Shown here: in pieces, positions 29,088-37,163 of the stretch | How positions within the stretch are numbered: the first letter of the stretch is position 1 | Layout: the number at the start of each line of letters is the position of its first letter | Source of the DNA: Salipiger mucosus DSM 16094 | Lineage (GTDB): Bacteria > Pseudomonadota > Alphaproteobacteria > Rhodobacterales > Rhodobacteraceae | Length of the DNA stretch: 64,000 bases | Direction of reading: 5' to 3' | Assembly: GCF_000442255.1 (NCBI RefSeq) | Contig: NZ_KE557281.1 | Span: 1-64,000 of the forward strand | The notes under the pieces: model-generated | The model's database searches: none | What the model saw: the letters and a program-made list of their open reading frames with translations, nothing else | Told to the model about the DNA's origin: nothing | Program-made: the position numbers and the translations under genes

Positions 29088-30035
29088 ATGGCACAGCTGG
29101 TTGCCGTTCCGTTTCAAGCTGCCCTCGTTGAGAAGCGACTGGGCATGGTCGCGATGTGCGTTGCAATGGCGTTGCTGCCGATAGGCGATGCCATTTCCAA
29201 GTCGTTGACCGCCTACGCGACAGCCTTCGAAGTGACCGTCTGGCGGACCCTGGCGCAGGCGATGTTTTTCGTGCCCGTGGCGCTTAGTTTACATCGCAGG
29301 CTCTCGGGCAGCATCTTTTCGCTGCCCGCGCTGATTTCTGCTGGGCTGATCCTAACCGTGACTCTGTCGCTGGTTAGCGCCTTTGCCGCCATGCCCATCG
29401 CCACGGCCATAGCGATCTTCTTCGTCGAGCCACTTCTTCTGACCCTCTTGGCGGGCCCCTTCCTGGGAGAGGCGCCAGGCTTGCGCCGCTACACCGCAGT
29501 TGGTGTCGGGCTGGTCGGCGCCCTGATCGTGATCCGGCCGAACTTTACGGAATATGGGCCGGTCGTGCTGCTACCTTTGCTGGGTGCGCTCGCCTACGCG
29601 CTGAACATGATCGTCATGCGTCGCGCCACACGCACCCGATCGCCGCTTAGCTTCCAGTTCGGCGCGTCGCTGATGGGCGCTGGGCTGGTGCTGTTGGCGT
29701 ATTTCGGAGCGGAGCTGGGCGGGGTGCGGCTCACAGACCTCGGTGCGTTGCCGGTCTGGGCGGCCTTGTCGGTGCTCGGGGCCGGTGCGCTCGCGATGGC
29801 GGCGTTTCTGCTAATCACATTCGCTTTCAGCAAGGTAGAGGCAAGTCTTCTGGCCCCCTTCCAATACCTCGAGATCGTTGGCGCGACACTGGTCGGCTAC
29901 CTGATCTTCAGCGAAATCCCTGACAGCATGACCCTCATCGGCACGGCGATCATCCTCGGCTCGGGCGCCTATGTCTTCCACCGCGAGCGCGCTCGCAACG
30001 TCGACGCCGCCGCAACTCAGCGGCTCGAGAGATAG
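29088..30035 (+). CDS. DMT-superfamily transporter (two EamA domains)
   Basis: The 315-residue protein has ten predicted membrane helices in two EamA repeats (about 15-145 and 155-300), with the typical ends FFVEPLLLTLLAGPFLGE and FQYLEIVGATLVGYLIFSE. These are exporters of small metabolites; the substrate cannot be told. The ATG at 29088 follows GAGGAGG. A longer frame from 28959 lacks a ribosome site. It ends one base before the convergent GntR gene. Confidence 0.85.
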   Translation: MAQLVAVPFQAALVEKRLGMVAMCVAMALLPIGDAISKSLTAYATAFEVTVWRTLAQAMFFVPVALSLHRRLSGSIFSLPALISAGLILTVTLSLVSAFAAMPIATAIAIFFVEPLLLTLLAGPFLGEAPGLRRYTAVGVGLVGALIVIRPNFTEYGPVVLLPLLGALAYALNMIVMRRATRTRSPLSFQFGASLMGAGLVLLAYFGAELGGVRLTDLGALPVWAALSVLGAGALAMAAFLLITFAFSKVEASLLAPFQYLEIVGATLVGYLIFSEIPDSMTLIGTAIILGSGAYVFHRERARNVDAAATQRLER

Positions 30036-30036
30036 G

Positions 30037-30732
30037 CTATTTCACTGAGGCCATCCCGCGCATGGCGGCGACAATGGTCTCCAGGTGGCGCCGCATCGCA
30101 GTTTCGGCAGCGGGGGCGTCCCCCCTCGAGATCGCATCGACGATCTTAGCGTGCTGGTCGCCATGCAGCCCGGTGAATTCTCCTACGCCAAGCCGGCGAT
30201 AGGTCCGATCCCATTCGCGCTGCCATGCCGCGCGCCGTCGCGCATCCGCGAGATGGGCCAGCAGCCCCGTCAGGATCGGGTTTGCCGCCACCTCTGCCAC
30301 GCCGCCGTGAAAACTTGCGTCCGCCGCTTCGGCGGCGGCACGCGTCGTGACCTGCAGTCCCTTGTGGACCAGTTCTGAGAGGAAGGCGGTCTTCCGATGA
30401 GTTGACCGCCGGGCCGCTTCGCCCGCGATGGCCGGCTCGATCAGAAGCCGCGCCTCCATGAGCTGCAACGCCGAGACCGCCTGCAACTGCACCGTCTCGC
30501 GCACCGGATGACCAAGCGGGGCAGCGCCGCGGAAGGTACCTTTGCCGACCCTGCGCCATATCTCGCCTTCCGCTTCGAGGCGAGCAAGAGCCGCGCGCAG
30601 CGTCTCGCGGCTGCATCCTACATCGCGGCACAGCTGCCGCTCCGTCGGCAGCCGTTCACCCGGCGTCGGTGCCATCCGGTCCAACATGCCACGCAGTAGC
30701 GCGAGCACGGTATCGGGGGTGAAGCGGGTCAT
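30037..30732 (-). CDS. GntR-family (FCD) transcriptional regulator
   Basis: The 231-residue protein has a winged helix (ERLPTERQLCRDVGCSRETLRAALARLEAEG) and an FCD domain with the metal-site pattern D.SFHGGVAEVA, HGDQHAKIVDAI and MRRHL. I placed the start at the ATG at 30732. It is divergent from the TSUP transporter gene, with three short direct repeats between, so it likely controls that exporter or importer. Confidence 0.85.
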   Translation of the reverse strand: MTRFTPDTVLALLRGMLDRMAPTPGERLPTERQLCRDVGCSRETLRAALARLEAEGEIWRRVGKGTFRGAAPLGHPVRETVQLQAVSALQLMEARLLIEPAIAGEAARRSTHRKTAFLSELVHKGLQVTTRAAAEAADASFHGGVAEVAANPILTGLLAHLADARRRAAWQREWDRTYRRLGVGEFTGLHGDQHAKIVDAISRGDAPAAETAMRRHLETIVAAMRGMASVK

Positions 30733-30747
30733 GCGGTGCAGTCCATT

Positions 30748-30781
30748 CAGACCAATTTGCAGACCAATACTGCAGACGCAA
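30748..30781. promoter_or_regulatory. three direct repeats between gntR and TSUP gene
   Basis: CAGACCAAT occurs at 30748-30756 and again at 30760-30768, and CAGACGCAA at 30773-30781, spaced 12-13 bases, roughly one helical turn apart. The cluster occupies the shared control region and is a candidate operator for the divergent GntR protein. Confidence 0.5.
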
Positions 30782-30815
30782 GAAGGCAAGTCTGATTCCC
30801 GCTCGGAGGCCCATC

Positions 30816-31565
30816 ATGCTGTCCTACGCCGTCCTGATTGTTGCCGGCTTGCTCGCAGGTGCCCTAAACGCCGTCGCAGGCGGCGGCACCTTTCTGTCAT
30901 TCCCCGCGCTGGTCTGGGCAGGCGTACCGCCGGTTGCGGCCAATGCCACGGCGACGCTCGCCGCCCTGCCCGGCTACCTAGGAAGCACATGGGCCTTTCG
31001 CCAAGACATCGCCGCCAGTCACCGCCTGCCGCCTCTGCTGGTTATCGGTACCGCGGCACTCGGCGGGGGCCTGGGCGCGTTCCTTCTGCTCGCTACGCCA
31101 GGCGAGGTGTTTTCGGGCATCGTGCCGTGGCTGCTGGGCTTCGCTACGGTGATCTTCGCGCTTGGCCCGCGCATTACCGCACTGTTGACGCGGCGGGGGC
31201 TGGGCAAGCCTGGCGTAGTCGCCGTCACGCTAACCCTGATGATCGTGACCAGCTATGGCGGGTACTTCAACGGCGGGGTCGGAATCCTCCTGCTGGCCGC
31301 GCTTGGTTTGTTGGGCATGAGCAATCTGAAAGAGATGAACGGTCTGAAAAACCTCATGTCATCGATCCTGTCGCTGATATCGGTCACGATCTACGTCGCC
31401 GCCGGGCTGATCGCGTGGAAACACGCGCTGGTGATGGGCCTTGCCTGCGCCGCGGGTGGCTATTTAGGCGCCGCCCTTTTCCGCCGCGTCTCAAAGCCAG
31501 CGGTCCTGCGGGTCTTCATCACGCTGGTCGGAACAGTTATGACCATCGTTTTTTTAGTGAGATAA
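30816..31565 (+). CDS. TauE/SafE (TSUP) family membrane transporter
   Basis: The 249-residue protein has about eight membrane helices and TSUP signatures: GALNAVAGGGTFLSFPALVWAGVPPVAANATATLA near the N-terminus and SYGGYFNGGVGILLLAALGLLGMSNLKEMNGLKN in the second half. Such proteins move sulfite, sulfoacetate or other organic anions. The ATG at 30816 follows CGGAGG. Substrate unknown; the divergent GntR regulator suggests an organic acid. Confidence 0.88.
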   Translation: MLSYAVLIVAGLLAGALNAVAGGGTFLSFPALVWAGVPPVAANATATLAALPGYLGSTWAFRQDIAASHRLPPLLVIGTAALGGGLGAFLLLATPGEVFSGIVPWLLGFATVIFALGPRITALLTRRGLGKPGVVAVTLTLMIVTSYGGYFNGGVGILLLAALGLLGMSNLKEMNGLKNLMSSILSLISVTIYVAAGLIAWKHALVMGLACAAGGYLGAALFRRVSKPAVLRVFITLVGTVMTIVFLVR

Positions 31566-31745
31566 AGGCACTCTTTCGAACGTTCCACATCGAGCGAGCC
31601 TAACCTTTTCGTCACGACGCAGGAGCCGCTCTCCATCCTGTCTCCGGAGTTGCGGGGCGGTGCGCCAATGTTTGCCAATCCGCATGGGTGCTTGTGGCGA
31701 GGTGCCACAGTTTCCCGTCACACGGGCACAGGAAGGCGTGCCCGA

Positions 31746-32927
31746 TCATTCGAGATCGGGCAAGAATACCGTCAGGAACCCGAGGCAGAGAAGCGTGGAG
31801 AGATATCCGAAGACCTGCTGCATCCCGATCTGGTCCGCCAAAGCCCCGAGGGCAGCAGCGCCCAGCGCGCCGACGCCGAATGCAAATCCGAAAACGAAGC
31901 CTGCGACCATGCCGATCTTCTGTGGCATCAATTCCTGCGCGAAGACCACAATGGCCGAAAAGGCAGATGACAAGATCAGCCCGACAAGGACACTGAGGCC
32001 GACGGCAGTCCACAGTGGCGCGTGAGGCAACACGAGTGCGAACGGGAGAGCCCCGAGGATGGATCCCCAGATCACCTTTTTGCGGCCAAATCGGTCTCCG
32101 ACAGGACCACCGAAAAATGTGCCAAACGCGACCGCAGCGAGGAAGATGAAGAGCAGGCCCTGCGCCTCGGGCACGCTGACGTCGAATTTTTCAATCAGGA
32201 AGAACGTATAGTAGCTCTTGAAGGTCTCGATATAGACGAACTTGCTGAGGAGAAGTGCTCCCAGGACCGAAAAGGCGATGACAAGGCGGCGCCGCGGCAA
32301 GGTTGGCCCGACGGCCTCGTGCTTGCCGGCAGCGTGTGCCGTGCGCTGGTGATGAGAAAACCAGCGTGCGATCCAAAGCAGCACGATGACCCCGCAGACG
32401 GCAAGCAGTCCGAACCAGACAGTGCTGGCCTGTCCCAGCGGAAGTACGATCAGTGCGGCCGCAAGAGGGCCAAGCGCTGTGCCCACGTTCCCTCCGACCT
32501 GGAAGCTGGACTGGGCGAAGCCGAGTTTGCCGCCAGAGGCCATGCGGCAAACACGAGATGCCTCAGGGTGAAACAGCGCAGAGCCGACCCCGAGTACAGC
32601 CGATGCCAGCAGAAGCGCCGGAAACGAGGAGGCCGTCGCGAGTAGCCCTACCCCGATTGCAACAACACCCATGGAAACAGCCAGAGAATATGGTTTCGGT
32701 CGCAGGTCGCCGTACAACCCAAGGACCGGTTGCAGAATGCAGGCCGTGATCTGTTGAGCCAATGTCAGCAGACCGAGCTGAAAATAGCTCAACGCGTACT
32801 GAGACTTCAGGACGGGATAGAGTGCCGGCAGCAGGAACTGGATCAGGTCGTTGATCAGGTGGGTGCCGCTCACGGCAAGAATGACGGAGTAGGAGGTGGG
32901 AAGCACTGCAGCGCGTTGTGTGGTCAT
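31746..32927 (-). CDS. MFS transporter, fosmidomycin-resistance (Fsr) type
   Basis: The 393-residue protein has twelve predicted helices and Fsr-type motifs: SGTHLINDLIQFLLPALYPVLK in helix 1, GLYGDLRPKPYSL in the first cytoplasmic loop, GSALFHPEASR and, in the second half, GGPVGDRFGRKKVIWGSILGA. It exports small toxic compounds. The ATG at 32927 is chosen over an upstream start without a ribosome site. It is divergent from a LysR gene that probably regulates it. Confidence 0.88.
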   Translation of the reverse strand: MTTQRAAVLPTSYSVILAVSGTHLINDLIQFLLPALYPVLKSQYALSYFQLGLLTLAQQITACILQPVLGLYGDLRPKPYSLAVSMGVVAIGVGLLATASSFPALLLASAVLGVGSALFHPEASRVCRMASGGKLGFAQSSFQVGGNVGTALGPLAAALIVLPLGQASTVWFGLLAVCGVIVLLWIARWFSHHQRTAHAAGKHEAVGPTLPRRRLVIAFSVLGALLLSKFVYIETFKSYYTFFLIEKFDVSVPEAQGLLFIFLAAVAFGTFFGGPVGDRFGRKKVIWGSILGALPFALVLPHAPLWTAVGLSVLVGLILSSAFSAIVVFAQELMPQKIGMVAGFVFGFAFGVGALGAAALGALADQIGMQQVFGYLSTLLCLGFLTVFLPDLE

Positions 32928-33033
32928 AGTTGGCCTCGGCGTGAATCGGCACCGCAAGGTGACCGGGCATGGGTTCCAAATACCTGATGACGGATTCTCA
33001 ATTGGGTTTCACGTCAGAACGGAACACCCTATG

Positions 33034-33050
33034 CTGTAGGAAAACTACAG
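33034..33050 (+). promoter_or_regulatory. CTGTAG-N5-CTACAG palindrome before lysR
   Basis: A perfect 6-bp inverted repeat with a 5-base spacer lies 7 bases upstream of the lysR start, in the control region shared with the Fsr-type transporter. It is a likely autoregulatory site for the LysR protein. Confidence 0.5.
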
Positions 33051-33057
33051 GCTCGAC

Positions 33058-33936
33058 ATGCCCAAACAGCGTACAACCCTGCCGCCCATGAACGCCCTTC
33101 GCCACTTTGAGGTCGCCGGGCGACATCAGAATTTTCGTATGGCCTCGGAAGAACTCGGCGTGTCGCAAGGCGCCGTCGCGCAGCAGATCCGGTTGCTTGA
33201 AGACCACCTTGGGCTGCCTCTGTTCGCTCGTCTGCCGAGGGGGGTTGTCCTCACGACCCGCGGCGCGGCGTATCACGCCGAGCTCGCACGCGCTTTCGAC
33301 ATCCTCCGACAGGCGAGAAGCAAAGTGGACGACAGTGATGGTCACTTGACCGTAAGTACCACGCCGACCTTCGCCACAAGGCTCTTGATTCCTAACCTTG
33401 CCTCGCTGAATTCTGTAGCGCCGGGGGTAGAGATCCGCACCGTCGCGACAGTTTCGGTTACTGATTTTGATCGGGATCAGATAGACATAGTGGTGAGGGA
33501 GACGAGGCCGCCATTCCCGGCTGACCATGAGGCAGAACTCCTATTCCGCCAAGATCTGATCATTGTGGGCAGCCCGCATCTGCTCGGAAACACGAGAGAG
33601 CAAATGACACGGGCTCGAGCGCGGCACATGCCCCTGCTCCACGACGGCAGTGGCCACTGGAAGCAGTATTTCGGGACGACGGATCCGTTGCCAGGAGCCA
33701 CGTTCAACCAGATCTCACTTGCATTGGATGCGGCTCTTTCGGGCCAAGGGTTGGCTATCGTCAGTCGCGCCTTTGTCCAGCAGGATCTCAAGGCGGGCCG
33801 ATTGGTCGATGCGGGTCCCATCGGATATGAGCCAGCGGTTGACTACTTCCTGGTCCGAAAGAGATCCGCCCACCCGCGTCCCGTGAGTGACCAGATCTGG
33901 AAGTGGTGTCTCGATACGTTTGCGGAGAAAAAGTGA
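33058..33936 (+). CDS. LysR-type transcriptional regulator (GcvA-like)
   Basis: The 292-residue protein has the LysR winged helix (NALRHFEVAGRHQNFRMASEELGVSQGAVAQQIRLLEDHLGLPLF) and a periplasmic-binding-like effector domain with LTVSTTPTFATRLLIPNLASL and the GcvA-group segment LALDAALSGQGLAIVS. It is divergent from the MFS exporter gene and likely its activator. The effector is unknown. Confidence 0.88.
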   Translation: MPKQRTTLPPMNALRHFEVAGRHQNFRMASEELGVSQGAVAQQIRLLEDHLGLPLFARLPRGVVLTTRGAAYHAELARAFDILRQARSKVDDSDGHLTVSTTPTFATRLLIPNLASLNSVAPGVEIRTVATVSVTDFDRDQIDIVVRETRPPFPADHEAELLFRQDLIIVGSPHLLGNTREQMTRARARHMPLLHDGSGHWKQYFGTTDPLPGATFNQISLALDAALSGQGLAIVSRAFVQQDLKAGRLVDAGPIGYEPAVDYFLVRKRSAHPRPVSDQIWKWCLDTFAEKK

Positions 33937-33962
33937 GCGCAGGCTTTTTTGCCGCCACCACA

Positions 33963-34266
33963 TCATGGCACGCTATCCGCTGAAAATGCGTTCCTCAGAT
34001 GGTCGGATACCCTGTCGACCACGATGATCTCCTGCCGACCTGCGATCTTGACCGCGACCTCGCCATTGGTGGCTTCACGCTGCCCGATGACCGCATGAAC
34101 GGGCACTTCCTGGGCGCGTGCGGATACGATCCGTCTGGACAAGGTCTCGTTCTCGTCGTACATCCGGCAGCGAATATCGGCATTCCTCAGGATGTCGTGC
34201 AGAAGGATGGCATCTGCGTGCTGCGACGACAATGGTCCGAATGCTTGGATTCATTTTTCTTCTCAA
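33963..34266 (-). pseudogene. threonyl-tRNA-synthetase-like anticodon-binding domain, frameshifted fragment
   Basis: The frame from 34232 to 33963 reads QHADAILLHDILRNADIRCRMYDENETLSRRIVSA, then QEVPVHAVIGQREATNGEVAVKI. This resembles the HGTP anticodon-binding domain at the end of threonyl-tRNA synthetase (NETLGKKI, VPY..VVG..E). Upstream, a different frame from the ATG at 34266 gives MNPSIRTIVV, which would supply the missing first beta strand; the two need a one-base shift near 34230. The catalytic synthetase domain is absent. It is either a decayed gene or a stand-alone domain. The fold assignment is from pattern only. Confidence 0.45.
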
Positions 34267-34437
34267 CTAAGATGACGCGGAAGTCGCCACTGCGTCACGT
34301 CGGTCCGGGTCGGCTACGGATGAGTGATTTCGGATAACATCCGGGGTCGTCCCCACAGACCGGAATTGCGGTTCTAAACTGATGACGCGAACCGGCTCGG
34401 CGCTCCTGGTGGCATGGCTCCTCTCAGGGCTGTCCTG

Positions 34438-34959
34438 TCAGGCAATCATCTTGAGAGTCTGCAGGCTTGCGCGCAACAGAACTTGCTGTGCGGCAAGGGC
34501 GGCAAAGTTCTCGATCGCTGCCTTGTCCCGGTCACTCCAGACCCTCGGGTGCGTCTCGGCAGCGCATACGGCTCCGATCGGATCGTTTGCCGGCCCCAGC
34601 AGCGGCGCGCCGAGGTATGCCTTGATGCCGCATTCCCGCTGAGCCGGATGGTCGCGGAATGACCGGTCAAGACTGAGGTCCCTGATGACCACCGTGCCGC
34701 CCCGCAAGCGGACGTGGTTGCAGAGCGAGAACGAAAGCGGGGTGGACAGGTCTTTCAACGGCTGGCCGTCAGGACCGCGACTTGCCTTAAACACCTGGCG
34801 CTCGTTGTCATCGTCGATGACGGTGACGAGCGCGAATGAGGCGTGCAGCATCATTTGCACCAAATCGGCGATGTTCTGAAATACGGGATCGGTCCGAGCC
34901 TCGAGTAACCCAAGGTCACGAATACCATACTGAGACACGGCCAGTTTCCTTTTCGGCAT
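34438..34959 (-). CDS. GAF-domain protein
   Basis: The 173-residue protein is almost entirely one GAF domain: FQNIADLVQMMLHASFALVTVIDDDNERQVFKASRG, then SFSLCNHVRLRGGTVVIRDLSLDRSFRDHP and YLGAPLLGPANDPIGAVCAAE, ending in a helix (IENFAALAAQQVLLR). GAF domains bind small ligands or chromophores; no output domain is attached, so it may act with a separate kinase or cyclase. The start at 34959 is likely; the frame is open further upstream to 35133. No relevant neighbour is seen. Confidence 0.8.
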   Translation of the reverse strand: MPKRKLAVSQYGIRDLGLLEARTDPVFQNIADLVQMMLHASFALVTVIDDDNERQVFKASRGPDGQPLKDLSTPLSFSLCNHVRLRGGTVVIRDLSLDRSFRDHPAQRECGIKAYLGAPLLGPANDPIGAVCAAETHPRVWSDRDKAAIENFAALAAQQVLLRASLQTLKMIA

Positions 34960-35157
34960 AGGGAGGTTGTGCGCATTTCGGACCAAGAACCATCGGCTCG
35001 CGATGAACGGAACCTTCAAATCGGAAGCATACGAAATGCTCAAAAGCGTTCTATAACCGGACCGAAACGAGGGGAAGCTTCTTTTTCTAACACGCGCTTT
35101 ATGTGAGCTCAATCTATGCCTTAGTTTTAACACAATGCGGCCTCCGCCGGGTGGTTA

Positions 35158-35997
35158 GGGTCAGGACTCGTTCTCTCTCAAAGCCAGAAGATTACGGTCG
35201 CAGCGAGTGCGATTGCTGAGAAGAAGGTTTGTGGGCAGCGGTCATAACGGGTCGCAACCCTCCTCCAGTCCTTGAGCCTGCCGAACATGATCTCAATGCG
35301 GTTGCGACGTTTGTATCTGCGCTTGTCGTACCGGACGGGAGTCTTCCGTTTCTTCCGGCCCGGGATGCAAGGACGTATCTTCTTGTCCTGCAAGGCTTCT
35401 CTGAACCAATCGGCATCATAGCCACGATCTCCGAGAAGCCATTTCACGTTGGGCAGCCCGCTGACGAGCGCACGTGCCCCGATGTAGTCGCTGACGGGAC
35501 CGGCGGTCAGGAACAGGTCGATGGGTCGGCCTTGGCTGTCGCAGATGGCGTGCAACTTCGTGTTCATGCCGCCCTTGGTTCTACCGATCAGGCGTCCACG
35601 CCCCCTTTTTGACGCCCAAGCTGGACGCCGTACGATGAGCTTTCAGATGAGTTGCATCGATCATCACGGTCGTCTCCTCGCCGTGCTCTGCGGCCAGCCC
35701 CGCCATGATCCGGGCGAAGACGCCCCGGTCGCTCCACCGCTTCCAACGGTTGTAAAGCGTCTTGTGCGGGCCGTATTCCCTTGGCGCATCTCTCCACCGC
35801 AAGCCATTGCGATTTATGAAGATAATCCCGCTCAGGACACGCCGGTCATCAACCCTAGGCTTGCCGTGCGACTTGGGGAAGTAAGGCTCCAGACGCGCCA
35901 TCTGCGCATCGCTCAACCAGAAAAGATCAGACATGTTCACCGCTCGTTTTCGAACGGTGAATCACGATCGACAAACCAAATCAATGGGTCCTGACCC
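35158..35997 (-). mobile_element. complete IS5-family (IS427-group) insertion sequence, 840 bp
   Basis: The ends are inverted repeats: GGGTCAGGAC at the left and GTCCTGACCC at the right, flanked by a duplicated TA (35156-35157 and 35998-35999). Inside is a transposase in two overlapping frames, the usual layout for the IS427 group. Insertion hit the stop codon of larC: before insertion the gene would have ended GGC TAA, now GGC TAG, so the protein length is unchanged. Confidence 0.85.
35178..35940 (-). CDS. IS5-family transposase, two frames joined by frameshift
   Basis: The first frame (35940-35581, 119 residues) has the N-terminal DUF4096-type domain (FWLSDAQMARLEPYFP, RRVLSGIIFINRNGLRWRDAPREYGPHKTLYNRWKRW) and the first catalytic Asp in TTVMIDATHLKAHRTA. 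The second (from 35567 to 35178) carries GRTKGGMNTKLHA, LLGDRGYDADWFR and the final glutamate region RRNRIEIMFGRLKDWRR. They join at a run of five A and five G (35601-35610) by a shift of +1 (or -2), as in related elements. DDE residues are all present, so it may be active. Confidence 0.85.
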
Positions 35998-37163
35998 TAG
36001 CCTATGATGCGGCGCCGCACTTGCAGGCTCGGGGCGTCAGCGAGGTCATCGCTCTCCAACTTGGACGTATCGCCAGAGGGCCGCTCCGCAACTTTCCGGC
36101 GCAAGCCGGATGGCGTCTCAACCGTGCGCCGTGCCAACGTATGACGGGTCAGCACCAGCCGGCGAAGACCTAGTGTCGTGGTGAGATCGAAGAGCATATC
36201 GGCGATTCGTTCCTCCGCTTCAGGAACAACGAGTACCTCGAGCCGAGTGACCGGACGCCCCTTTTTGCCAAAGGCTTGAGACAGAACGAGATCGCGCAGT
36301 CCATCTGCCACGCGCAGTTTTCCCGCCGCCCAGCCGATCTCCTCGCCGGTCATATCGTCGATGTCACAGGCGAGCTGAATCACGATATCGGTTTGTCGAC
36401 CATGGGTTGTAGCAAAGGCGGTGACGCGGAGGATATTCGGTAGCCCCGGTAAATCCCGCGTCCCTGCACCGCTTCCAATGGCCTGCAATGACCCGGCCGT
36501 CCGATTGCCGTTCCCGTGCCCCCCGGTCACATGCGCAAGTATTGCCGCCCCGGTCGGTGTCACTCGTTCGCCTGGCACTCCGTCATCGATCCAGTCATAG
36601 CCTTGCAGAATCTCGGCCGTTGCCGGGGCTGGCACCGGCAGTAGGCCATGAGCCGTCTTTACGCGCCCAGAACCAAGGGGCAGCGCACCGACGCTCCAGC
36701 TGCACTCCGGCAAGGCCGCACAGATGCTGCCCGCGGCGGTTACATCCATCAGCGCATCCCAATCCGCGATTTCATGGAAATGCACTCGGTCCAGTGGGAT
36801 GCCATGCACCGCCGCTTCGGCTACAGCGATGCGGTGGAGGATCGCCGTGGCCTCCGACGTGGTACCCGGAGCGAGGTCCGCCGCCTCGATCAGAGATCGC
36901 ATCGCCCGGTAGGTGGTCTCTTCGCCGTGACGCGCATTCCCAGCCTCGCCAGGAACCAGCCGCAGGCGCCGGACTGTGATGCCGGCGCACCGCCCGGTAT
37001 TCAGCTCGGGCCGTCCTGCGATGGAGGGCAGTATTGCCTCGATGTCCCTTATGACCCGACTCTCGAGGTCGGGAAAAGCGTCGAGCATCGCAGCCACGAA
37101 CATGTCCCCAGCGGCACCGCCAACCGGATCGAGATGCAAATGCATGCCTCGGCGGTCTGTCAT
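35997..37163 (-). CDS. larC: LarC, nickel-insertion protein for the nickel-pincer cofactor
   Basis: The 388-residue protein begins HLHLDPVGGAAGDMFVAAMLDAFPD and has the LarC-typical HRIAVAEAAVHGIPLDRVHFHEIADWDALMDVTAAG and ERVTPTGAAILAHV. LarC inserts Ni into the dithiocarboxylated pyridinium nucleotide to finish the cofactor of LarA. In some species the gene is split; here it is one frame. It overlaps the LarA-homologue gene by ATGA. Its stop codon was rebuilt by an IS5-family insertion without changing the length. Confidence 0.9.
   Translation of the reverse strand: MTDRRGMHLHLDPVGGAAGDMFVAAMLDAFPDLESRVIRDIEAILPSIAGRPELNTGRCAGITVRRLRLVPGEAGNARHGEETTYRAMRSLIEAADLAPGTTSEATAILHRIAVAEAAVHGIPLDRVHFHEIADWDALMDVTAAGSICAALPECSWSVGALPLGSGRVKTAHGLLPVPAPATAEILQGYDWIDDGVPGERVTPTGAAILAHVTGGHGNGNRTAGSLQAIGSGAGTRDLPGLPNILRVTAFATTHGRQTDIVIQLACDIDDMTGEEIGWAAGKLRVADGLRDLVLSQAFGKKGRPVTRLEVLVVPEAEERIADMLFDLTTTLGLRRLVLTRHTLARRTVETPSGLRRKVAERPSGDTSKLESDDLADAPSLQVRRRIIG

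Noticed and set aside
31723-31744. Hairpin CGGGCAC/GTGCCCG right after the Fsr-type transporter gene
   Set aside because: It has no T tract on the minus strand, so I did not call it a terminator.
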